A stretch of DNA of 57,292 nucleotides from JBKBYG01 sp046313435 (GTDB taxonomy: Bacteria; Pseudomonadota; Alphaproteobacteria; Rickettsiales; Arcanibacteraceae): the NCBI GenBank assembly GCA_046313435.1, contig JBKBYG010000008.1, positions 1 through 57,292 of the forward strand, given 5' to 3'. Of the stretch, positions 50,689 through 57,292 are shown in pieces. The first letter of the stretch is position 1, and the number at the start of each line of letters is the position of its first letter. The notes beneath the pieces were generated by a model. That model saw only the letters and a list, made by a program, of their open reading frames with translations, was not told the DNA's origin and made no database searches. Made by a program: the position numbers and the translations under genes.

Positions 50689-51348
50689 ATGAAATTTTTT
50701 GTCGATAGTGTGAATATTGAAGAAATAAAGTCTTTAATCAAATATGGAATAGTAGATGGTATAACTACAAATCCAAGTTTGATAGCTAAATCTAATGTTA
50801 ATTTCTTAGAAACCATAAAAGAAATTGCTAGCCTAATAGATGGCCCAGTTAGTGCAGAAGTAATTGCAACGGAAACGAGCAAAATGATTGAAGAGGCATT
50901 ATTTTTAAGTGATATAGCTTCTAATATAGTTATTAAAATACCTTTAACGTGGAATGGGCTTGAAACATGCAATTATTTATCAAAACGAAATATTAAAACT
51001 AATATCACTTTATGTTTTTCTGCTAATCAAGCATTGCTTGCTGCAAAAGCGGGAGCAACATATATTTCACCATTTGTAGGAAGACTTGATGACATTGGAA
51101 AAAACGGAATGAATCTAATTGAGGATATTTGTAAAATATACAAACAATATGATTCAATTAAAACGGAAATTTTAGTTGCATCTGTTCGCAGTCCTAACCA
51201 TATTACAGAAGCAGCAAAACTTGGAGCTCATATTGTAACTGTACCAACTAACTTAATGAAGGATCTTATAAAGCATCCATTAACTGAGATTGGTTTAAAA
51301 AAATTTTTAGATGATTGGCAAAATTCAGGGCAAGCAAGTATAATATGA
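50689..51348 (+). CDS. tal: Transaldolase, TalC/fructose-6-phosphate-aldolase type
   Basis: The 219-residue enzyme belongs to the short TalC/MipB transaldolase group: MKFFVDSVNIEEIKSL, GITTNPSLIAKSN, the Schiff-base lysine in NIVIKIPLTWNGL, NITLCFSANQALLAAKAGATYISPFVGRLDDIG and ILVASVRSPNHI. It exchanges three-carbon units in the non-oxidative pentose phosphate pathway, complementing tkt. TAAGGTAAAA precedes the ATG. Its stop overlaps the anmK start (ATGA), so the two are translated together, although they belong to different pathways. Confidence 0.95.
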   Translation: MKFFVDSVNIEEIKSLIKYGIVDGITTNPSLIAKSNVNFLETIKEIASLIDGPVSAEVIATETSKMIEEALFLSDIASNIVIKIPLTWNGLETCNYLSKRNIKTNITLCFSANQALLAAKAGATYISPFVGRLDDIGKNGMNLIEDICKIYKQYDSIKTEILVASVRSPNHITEAAKLGAHIVTVPTNLMKDLIKHPLTEIGLKKFLDDWQNSGQASII

Positions 51349-52616
51349 ATGTTTTTAGATCTATAGGTTTAATGAGTGGGACATCAATGGATGGAATTGA
51401 TGCTGTTTTACTTGAAACTGATGGATATCATCATATAAAACAGATAGGTAAATTATCAATTAAATATGAGCCGGAATTTAAGATTTTACTAAAAAGCATT
51501 GAGTATGCTGTAAGGCAAGAGAAAGGTAATTTAAAATTGGCTGAACTGCATTATAATAAATACTTAGAAGAATATTTAAAGATCACTTACGAAACATCAT
51601 CTGAAATAATTCAAAAATTATCCCGTTACTTATACAAAACAGAAAATTGTCAAATAAATTTTAAAGATATTGCAGAGCATTCAACATTTTTACATGAAAA
51701 AGTTACTATAAATTTAATTGAAAACTTGAATTTTGATTCTTTTGAAATTGATGTTATAGGCTATCATGGTCAAGCGCTATACCATAGCCCTTCAGAAAAG
51801 ATTACTATACAAGTAGGAGATGGTCAAAAGCTTGCGAATAATCTCAAAATCAAAGTTGTAAATAATTTCCGTATTAATGATATTAAAAATGGTGGTCAGG
51901 GTGCGCCTCTTGCGCCTCTTTATCATCAAGCGTTAGCAGTTAGAGATAGTAATTATCCTTTAATTGTTTTAAATTGTGGCGGTATTGCTAACCTAACTTT
52001 AATAAGCGGTGCGGATATTGATGAGGTAATTGGATTTGATACAGGTCCTGGAAATGTACTTGTTGATAAATATATAAGAATTTTCACTGAAAATAAAGAA
52101 TTTATGGATAAAGATGGAAAGTATGGAATGCAAGGTAAAGTTGATGAAAGTATTTTGAAAGAATTTCATCAAAATTCTATAGTAAAGGATGGAATAAATT
52201 ATTTTAATCAATTGCCACCTAAATCTTTAGATTCAGGAGATTGCAGTTTATTAAAAATAATAAATAATTTAGAATTTCAAGATGCATGTGCGACTCTTGA
52301 AGCCTTTACTGCTTATACTATTATAGATAGTTTAAAACTTATTCAAAAATCAATTCCAAAGAAGTGGATTTTAGCTGGAGGTGGATGGAATAACCCAGTT
52401 ATTACTAAGATGTTGAAAAAATATTTGCATGAAAAATTAGGTGAAGATTATCAAATTGCAAAGGCTGATGAAATTGGTTGGGACAGTGAATATATGGAGG
52501 CAGAAATATTTGCTTATTTAGCAGTTCGAAGTTTAAAAAATTTGCCTATTTCATACCCTTCTACTACTAAATGTAAATCCCCTAGTTTAGGCGGAGACTT
52601 ATTTGATTTTAATTAA
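51345..52616 (+). CDS. anmK: Anhydro-N-acetylmuramic acid kinase
   Basis: AnmK opens and phosphorylates 1,6-anhydro-MurNAc from recycled peptidoglycan, giving MurNAc-6-phosphate. The 423-residue protein has the start motif SIGLMSGTSMDGIDAVLLETDG, the VIGYHGQALYHSP segment, GGQGAPLAPLYHQALA, LNCGGIANLTLI and GFDTGPGN. The ATG at 51345 overlaps the transaldolase stop by 4 bases and begins right before the conserved domain; an earlier in-frame start at 51315 is rejected. It is about 50 residues longer than E. coli AnmK. Confidence 0.95.
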   Translation: MNVFRSIGLMSGTSMDGIDAVLLETDGYHHIKQIGKLSIKYEPEFKILLKSIEYAVRQEKGNLKLAELHYNKYLEEYLKITYETSSEIIQKLSRYLYKTENCQINFKDIAEHSTFLHEKVTINLIENLNFDSFEIDVIGYHGQALYHSPSEKITIQVGDGQKLANNLKIKVVNNFRINDIKNGGQGAPLAPLYHQALAVRDSNYPLIVLNCGGIANLTLISGADIDEVIGFDTGPGNVLVDKYIRIFTENKEFMDKDGKYGMQGKVDESILKEFHQNSIVKDGINYFNQLPPKSLDSGDCSLLKIINNLEFQDACATLEAFTAYTIIDSLKLIQKSIPKKWILAGGGWNNPVITKMLKKYLHEKLGEDYQIAKADEIGWDSEYMEAEIFAYLAVRSLKNLPISYPSTTKCKSPSLGGDLFDFN

Positions 52617-52691
52617 TATAAAATAAAAATCTAAAATCAAAGTTTAATTAATAGTTTTAAAGTATAAATAGTATAATTTAATGATTTATAT

Positions 52692-53426
52692 CTAAGGATA
52701 ATTATTAGTTCTTATCCAAGTGGCTAAATTTGGACATAATACATTTCCCCATTCGGGAACTAAAAAAGTATAATAATTTTTAATATTAAATCCTAGAGAA
52801 AGGGCAGTATATAAAGATGCTTTATTATCAACCTGGCAACTCCAAATAGGAATAATTTTTTTATTTATACATTCTTGAATTAAGCAGGATAATATTTTTT
52901 TTGCATAATTTCTTTGCCTGAAATCTGCATGAGTATATATACTTAATTCACCCCAGTCTCTTCCAATGGTCACATATGCTTCACTTGTAATTTGGTTATT
53001 ATCAGCAATAATATATCCAAAACTATATTTTGAAAAATGTTCTTTTAAATTATAAAATTTTGCTTTTTCTATGCTATCAATTCTATGTATTTTTGCATTT
53101 CCGTATTCAATTGGTTTAAATCTGTCTAAACCTAGTTCAGCTCGCAGATGGTAGTCATACCCGCTCTTAAGTAAGTAAGGATGATATATTGGATTGCAAT
53201 AAATCATAGGACTTTCATATTCTTTAAGTATCTGAGCAAGCTTTTTTAATGCAATATCATTTAAAGAACCTGCTACAAAAGTAAATGGATCGGAACAATT
53301 TTCAATTATTACTATAGAATCTGATGATAAATTAACTACTTTACCAATTTTACCCTTATCAATTATCGCCTGTATAATAGCTTGATTTGGAAAACCAGCT
53401 ATTTCCTCTTTTATTAATTCATCCAT
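52692..53426 (-). CDS. GNAT-family N-acetyltransferase
   Basis: The 244-residue protein has the acetyl-CoA-binding core in its C-terminal half: VTIGRDWGELSIYTHADFRQRNYAKKILSCLIQECINKKIIPIWSCQVDNKASLYTALSLGF. The pattern (T...FR..NYAK, then C...K.I.P.W.C...N..S) resembles the Pfam GNAT_acetyltran group found with zwittermicin-resistance proteins. The N-terminal half (DPFTFVAGSLNDIAL) is the accessory part of that group. The acceptor substrate is unknown. I use ATG 53426; a TTG at 53444 would add six residues. Confidence 0.82.
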   Translation of the reverse strand: MDELIKEEIAGFPNQAIIQAIIDKGKIGKVVNLSSDSIVIIENCSDPFTFVAGSLNDIALKKLAQILKEYESPMIYCNPIYHPYLLKSGYDYHLRAELGLDRFKPIEYGNAKIHRIDSIEKAKFYNLKEHFSKYSFGYIIADNNQITSEAYVTIGRDWGELSIYTHADFRQRNYAKKILSCLIQECINKKIIPIWSCQVDNKASLYTALSLGFNIKNYYTFLVPEWGNVLCPNLATWIRTNNYP

Positions 53427-53505
53427 TTTAATTTTTCTACCCAAACGTATTTTTGAATCTATTTTACCTTAAAACTATAAGAACTTTAAACTTTTTATAT
53501 ATTTA

Positions 53506-54369
53506 TTAGTATAACTCTTTTAATGCTAAATTTTTTTGAATTCTTCTTATAATTTCTTTTGAAGTAAAAGAATCATCGTCATTTATTTGCAATATCTTAT
53601 CCATGTCGGCTGGAAGTAAATTATAATCTTTGATCTGACCTAAAAAATTATCAATATTTTTTATGTCTTTATTTTTAACTGCCTCATTAAGCTGTAATAT
53701 GTAAGCCGCTTTTTCATGAAGTCTTGATACAGACTCCATAATGTTTAATTCATTACGATCAAATATGTCTTGTATATCTTTTTGAAATCCTGTCTTAGAT
53801 AAAAATCTCAATTTTGTTAAAGTTTCTGCTTCTTTAAGACGATTTTGACATATAATGTTTTTAAATATATCGGGATAGGTAAGCAATAGATATAGTGCGG
53901 AATTATTAATATTTTTTTCAAGAGATTGGATAATTGCTTGAGAGTATAAAATTATCCCTGAAGAATTAAAAATCTCGGGAAAAGTATTTGTAAAATTTTC
54001 ATCTGTTAAAATCTTTATAAGGCTAATACTGCCAGTTTTTATAGCTTTTGAAAAAGCAATTATAAAATCATTCTTAAATGCTTGAGATAGTGCACTTGAG
54101 CTATATTTAATTTCATTTTTGTTATCAATAAATTTACTAATTAACCACCTAGTTATGTTTTTTGAATTCAAATTCACGGATTGAGTTAAATTAATCATAA
54201 GAGAGGAAAGATTTATGTAGGAAATTTCATTACCATTTAATAGATAATTTTCTGAGCTAAGTTTTGTTTTTAGACCATTCAAATTATCGTTAATAAAAAA
54301 ATTTACATTTTCTTTAAGGGCTAAATTAGTAAAAAAGTTATGTTTCGGATGGGCGTCAAAGTTTTCCAT
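53506..54369 (-). CDS. Helical repeat-like protein of unknown function
   Basis: The product is soluble, helical and Asn/Lys/Leu-rich. Segments such as FIIAFSKAIKTGSISLIKILTDENFTNTFPEI and LYSQAIIQSLEKNINNSALYLLLTYPDIFKNII have the spacing of degenerate ankyrin units, but no full consensus is present. There is no signal peptide. Start choice is uncertain: ATG 54369 gives 287 residues, while ATGs at 54402 and 54411 add up to 14. It lies about 60 bases downstream of rluD on the same strand. Confidence 0.6.
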   Translation of the reverse strand: MENFDAHPKHNFFTNLALKENVNFFINDNLNGLKTKLSSENYLLNGNEISYINLSSLMINLTQSVNLNSKNITRWLISKFIDNKNEIKYSSSALSQAFKNDFIIAFSKAIKTGSISLIKILTDENFTNTFPEIFNSSGIILYSQAIIQSLEKNINNSALYLLLTYPDIFKNIICQNRLKEAETLTKLRFLSKTGFQKDIQDIFDRNELNIMESVSRLHEKAAYILQLNEAVKNKDIKNIDNFLGQIKDYNLLPADMDKILQINDDDSFTSKEIIRRIQKNLALKELY

Positions 54370-54434
54370 GTGTATAATATTTAAATATTTATAATTTACC
54401 ATTATAAACATTAAAATATTAACTTAACATGAAA

Positions 54435-55433
54435 TTATTTGTTAAAATATTTTTCTATTTGTTCAATTAGATTTTTGATATCCTCTGCCAACTCAACTTC
54501 AAATTCCATGTATTTTTCTGTTTTAGGATGAATAAAACCTATTATCTTTGCATGAAGTGCTTGCCTCTTAAATTTAGTGATTTCTTGAGACAGTTCAGGA
54601 GCCAATTTATGAGTAATTTTTCTTTTAGAATTTCCATAGGTTTGATCACCTAAAAGTGAATGTCCTAAATGAGAAAAATGCAATCTAATTTGATGAGTTC
54701 GTCCCGTTGAAAGCTTACATTCTATTTGACTTATAATATTACCATATGTTTGAATTGTTTTATAATGAGTGATAGCTTCCTTGCCACCAGTTTTCACAAC
54801 CATCATTTTAGTTCTATCTCTGTTACTTCTTGCAATATTGGTTGTAATAGTTCCAGAAGGTGGAATAAGATTACCCCATACTAAAGCTGAATAAACCCTT
54901 GTTAGGCTACGAGTTGCAAGTTGCTTACTTAAGTAATTATGGGCATAATCATTTTTAGCAACTACAATTAATCCGCTAGTGTCTTTATCTAAGCGATGAA
55001 CTATACCTGGTCTTTGCACTCCTCCTATGCCTGATAAACTATCACCACAATATGCAAGCAAAGCGTTTGCAAGTGTATCGTTATAATTACCTGCTCCAGG
55101 ATGAACTGTCATTCCAACGGGCTTGTTAATTACAAGTAACTCCGTATCTTCGTATATAATATTAAGATCAATATTATTAGGGAGCATTTCACCTTGTTTA
55201 ACAATTGGAATCGTAAATTGATAATTATCAAACTGTTTAACAATATAGGAACAGCTATTGATCACTTTGCCATTATTAAGTAAATTATTGCTTTCAATTA
55301 AAGACTTAATTCTACTTCTAGTTATATCTTTAAGGTTAAAACTTAAATATTTATCGATTCTAATGCCTAAATCATGTTGATTAGGTTGAAAAAAGTAAAT
55401 ATTATCCCTATTTAAACTATTAAATTCATTCAT
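54435..55433 (-). CDS. rluD: 23S rRNA pseudouridine synthase RluD-like
   Basis: The 332-residue enzyme has an N-terminal S4 RNA-binding domain (IRIDKYLSFNLKDITRSRIKSLI) and the RluA-family catalytic core with the active aspartate in VHRLDKDTSGLIVVAKN, plus STGRTHQIRLHFSHLGHSLLGD. RluD modifies helix 69 of 23S rRNA; RluD versus RluC is judged from overall layout. The ATG at 55433 is only 3 bases from the ATG of the divergent udg gene, so each promoter must lie inside the other gene. Confidence 0.92.
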   Translation of the reverse strand: MNEFNSLNRDNIYFFQPNQHDLGIRIDKYLSFNLKDITRSRIKSLIESNNLLNNGKVINSCSYIVKQFDNYQFTIPIVKQGEMLPNNIDLNIIYEDTELLVINKPVGMTVHPGAGNYNDTLANALLAYCGDSLSGIGGVQRPGIVHRLDKDTSGLIVVAKNDYAHNYLSKQLATRSLTRVYSALVWGNLIPPSGTITTNIARSNRDRTKMMVVKTGGKEAITHYKTIQTYGNIISQIECKLSTGRTHQIRLHFSHLGHSLLGDQTYGNSKRKITHKLAPELSQEITKFKRQALHAKIIGFIHPKTEKYMEFEVELAEDIKNLIEQIEKYFNK

Positions 55434-55436
55434 CAA

Positions 55437-56249
55437 ATGCAAAAAACTCAGAAATTAGAAATTTTACAATGGTACTATAAAATGGGAGTTAATGATATAA
55501 CGGATCATCAACCACGAGATTATAATGTTAAAATTGAAAAAGAGGAACTACTTCCTTTAAATAAGACAAATATTACAGAACAAATTTTATTTGATCAAGA
55601 GTCTGTAATAAGTAATTCAATGAATAGTAAGGAAATCGTATTATATTCAAAAGAACTCGCAGAAAAATGTAAAACGGTTGATGAGTTGAGAGAAGCCTTA
55701 ATGAAATTTGATGGGTGCTTACTTAAAAAAACAGCAACAAACACAGTTTTTTCTGATGGAAATCCTAAAGCAAAAATAATGATTATTGGTGAGGCACCTG
55801 GGGCTAATGAGGATATTCAAGGAATTCCATTTTGTGGTGATAGTGGGAAGTTACTTGACAATATGTTATCTTTTATTGGCCTAAACAGAAAGGATAATTT
55901 ATATGTAACAAATGCAATTTTTTGGCGTCCTCCAGGCAATCGCAAGCCTACTCCTAATGAAATTGCAACTTGCTTACCTTGGGTTGAGCGTCATATTGCC
56001 TTGTTTCAACCGAAATTTATTATACTTGCAGGTTCAACTTCAGTCAGTGCAATTCTTGGAATGAATGAAGCAATGTCTAAAATTAGAAATAAATTTTATG
56101 ATTATCAAAATTCATATTCAGAAAATCCTATTCCAACTGCAGTTATATTTCATCCCTCTTATTTACTTAGACAGCCTTCACAAAAAAAATTGGCTTGGCT
56201 AGATTTACTAAAAATTAAACAATATTTGCAAAAAAATAATATTTTATAA
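55437..56249 (+). CDS. Uracil-DNA glycosylase, alphaproteobacterial family-4-like
   Basis: This 270-residue repair enzyme removes uracil from DNA. It has the family-4-like motif GEAPGANEDIQGIPFCGDSGKLLDNML, the VTNAIFWRPPGNRKPTPNE segment and a C-terminal FHPSYLLRQPSQKK. In classical family 4 enzymes four cysteines hold a 4Fe-4S cluster; here only two of those positions appear kept (GCLLK, ATCLPW) and the one before RPP is tryptophan, so a cluster is unlikely. The N-terminal LEILQWYYKMGV is typical of alphaproteobacterial homologues and supports the start at 55437. Confidence 0.88.
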   Translation: MQKTQKLEILQWYYKMGVNDITDHQPRDYNVKIEKEELLPLNKTNITEQILFDQESVISNSMNSKEIVLYSKELAEKCKTVDELREALMKFDGCLLKKTATNTVFSDGNPKAKIMIIGEAPGANEDIQGIPFCGDSGKLLDNMLSFIGLNRKDNLYVTNAIFWRPPGNRKPTPNEIATCLPWVERHIALFQPKFIILAGSTSVSAILGMNEAMSKIRNKFYDYQNSYSENPIPTAVIFHPSYLLRQPSQKKLAWLDLLKIKQYLQKNNIL

Positions 56250-56260
56250 TTAATTAAAAT

Positions 56261-56289
56261 TTAACTGCTTTTGTGATAAATTATATAAT
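56261..56289 (+). promoter_or_regulatory. Candidate sigma-70 promoter of gltA
   Basis: TTAACT (56261..56266) and TATAAT (56284..56289) are spaced by 17 bases and lie 24 bases before the gltA start. This is a good match for position and spacing, by inspection only. Confidence 0.5.
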
Positions 56290-56313
56290 AAATTAATAAT
56301 CTAGGAGTTTTAA

Positions 56314-57292
56314 ATGAGTAAAGAGGATAATAAAAATCCTGTAGTGAAGTTAAAAATTGAGGACAAAATAATTGAGCTGCAAGTCAGATCAGGAACTGAA
56401 GATCCTAAAGTAGTAGATGTAACAAAATTATATAATGAGCATGATATATTCACATATGATCCAGGTTTCATGTCTACAGCTGCATGTGAATCTAAAATAA
56501 CATATATTGATGGCGATAATGGTATATTAAGACATAGAGGCTATCCAATAGAGCAACTTGCAGAACATAGTGATTATATGGAAGTAGCTTATCTACTTTT
56601 AGAAGGAGAGCTTCCTAATAAGAAACAAAAAGAAGAATTTATATATGATATAAAACACCATTCACTTGTGCATGAACAACTAAATTTCTTACTGAGAGGT
56701 TTTCAGCGTCGTTCACATCCAATGGCAATAATGGTTGGAGCTGTAGCTTCTCTTTCAGCATTTTATCATGATAGTTTAGATATTTATGATCCAGCGCAAC
56801 GTAAAATTTCTGCATCAAGATTAATTGCTAAAATGCCAACGCTTGCGGCAATGGCTTATAAATATTCGATAGGACAACCATTTGTCTATCCTAAAAATAG
56901 TTTAAGCTATGCTGAAAATTTCTTACATATGATGTTTGCAACTCCAAGTGAAGAATATAAAGTAAATCCAGTTCTTGCAAAAGCTATGGATAAGATATTC
57001 TTACTCCATGCGGATCATGAACAAAATGCATCAACTTCGACTGTAAGACTAGCAGGATCTACCGGTGCTAACCCTTTTGCATGTATTAGTGCTGGTATAG
57101 CTTCCTTATGGGGGCCTGCACATAGTGGAGCAAATGAAGCAGTAATTGAAATGCTTCAAGAAATCGGATCACCTGAGCGCATACCTCATTTCATTGAAAG
57201 AGCAAAAGATAAGAATGACAATTTTAGACTGATGGGATTTGGTCATAGAGTTTATAAACATTATGACCCAAGAGCTACAGTTCTTAGAACAG
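56314..57292 (+). CDS. gltA: Citrate synthase (5' part, cut by the window edge)
   Basis: Citrate synthase condenses oxaloacetate and acetyl-CoA at the entry to the TCA cycle. The first 326 codons are present and open. Visible motifs are the N-terminal VKLKIEDKIIELQVRSGTE of the type II (NADH-responsive hexameric) group, YDPGFMSTAACESKITYIDG, the catalytic-histidine segment LLHADHEQNASTSTVRLAGS and the second histidine in GFGHRVYKHYDPRA. The catalytic aspartate lies beyond the edge. AGGAG at 56303..56307 precedes the ATG. Confidence 0.97.
   Translation, partial: MSKEDNKNPVVKLKIEDKIIELQVRSGTEDPKVVDVTKLYNEHDIFTYDPGFMSTAACESKITYIDGDNGILRHRGYPIEQLAEHSDYMEVAYLLLEGELPNKKQKEEFIYDIKHHSLVHEQLNFLLRGFQRRSHPMAIMVGAVASLSAFYHDSLDIYDPAQRKISASRLIAKMPTLAAMAYKYSIGQPFVYPKNSLSYAENFLHMMFATPSEEYKVNPVLAKAMDKIFLLHADHEQNASTSTVRLAGSTGANPFACISAGIASLWGPAHSGANEAVIEMLQEIGSPERIPHFIERAKDKNDNFRLMGFGHRVYKHYDPRATVLRT

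Overview
The window is strongly A+T-rich, densely coded bacterial chromosome. I read it as an obligately host-associated alphaproteobacterium of the order Rickettsiales, most like the Midichloriaceae side of the order. The support is an alphaproteobacterial gene stock (petABC, coq7, an alphaproteobacterial-type uracil-DNA glycosylase, an rpoH with a sigma-32 box), several ankyrin/Sel1-type repeat proteins, and short palindromic repeats of the kind common in Rickettsiales. Peptidoglycan genes (ftsW, murG, murD, anmK) and an LPS inner-core gene (waaA) argue against Anaplasma/Ehrlichia. An intact metK and a tkt-gap-pgk / glpX / transaldolase set argue against Rickettsia. The order-level placement is an inference, not a database result.

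Layout. 1-9.2 kb: metK, a stand-alone receiver protein, an SH3 envelope protein with a CPA2 antiporter, a pteridine-reductase-like SDR, tRNA-Gly(GCC), coq7-dsbB, a BT1-like transporter and a DUF1460 exported hydrolase. 9.4-10.1 kb: rpmI-rplT with a clear terminator. 10.1-10.8 kb: a palindromic repeat and a lysine-rich histone-H1-like gene. 11.1-13.2 kb: clpP-clpX. 13.2-22.0 kb: a tightly spaced envelope/carbon run (ftsW, murG, a lipoprotein, glpX, a glycosyltransferase-SDR fusion, a DUF374 acyltransferase, waaA, an exported unknown). 22.0-28.2 kb, minus strand: an ABC half-transporter split by a 4-bp tandem duplication, topA and a DadA-like oxidase. 28.4-30.1 kb: an ankyrin protein and a small conserved unknown. 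30.2-34.4 kb, minus: tkt-gap-pgk. 34.6-40.5 kb: DUF1189, a large unknown membrane protein, a UDP-glucuronate-epimerase-like gene, a sensor kinase and an unknown. 40.6-44.8 kb, minus: lipB-ydcF and petA-petB-petC-tatB. 44.9-48.4 kb: murD, a repeat-bearing spacer, an ABC-2 permease and rpoH. 48.7-54.4 kb: Sel1-like and ankyrin-like proteins around transaldolase-anmK and a GNAT enzyme. 54.4-57.3 kb: rluD back to back with udg, then the 5' part of gltA.

How it fits together. tkt, gap, pgk, glpX and the TalC-type transaldolase would connect triose phosphates, hexose phosphates and pentose phosphates for nucleotide, LPS and peptidoglycan precursors. petABC, coq7 and gltA indicate aerobic respiration with a TCA cycle. 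ClpXP and RpoH are the stress module. AnmK and possibly the DUF1460 protein point to peptidoglycan turnover. The repeat proteins are candidate host-interaction factors. I found no insertion sequence, prophage, CRISPR array or rRNA. The least explained items are the split ABC transporter, the GT2-SDR fusion, the histone-like gene with a 75-bp internal duplication, two families of palindromic repeats, and several lineage-specific unknown genes.
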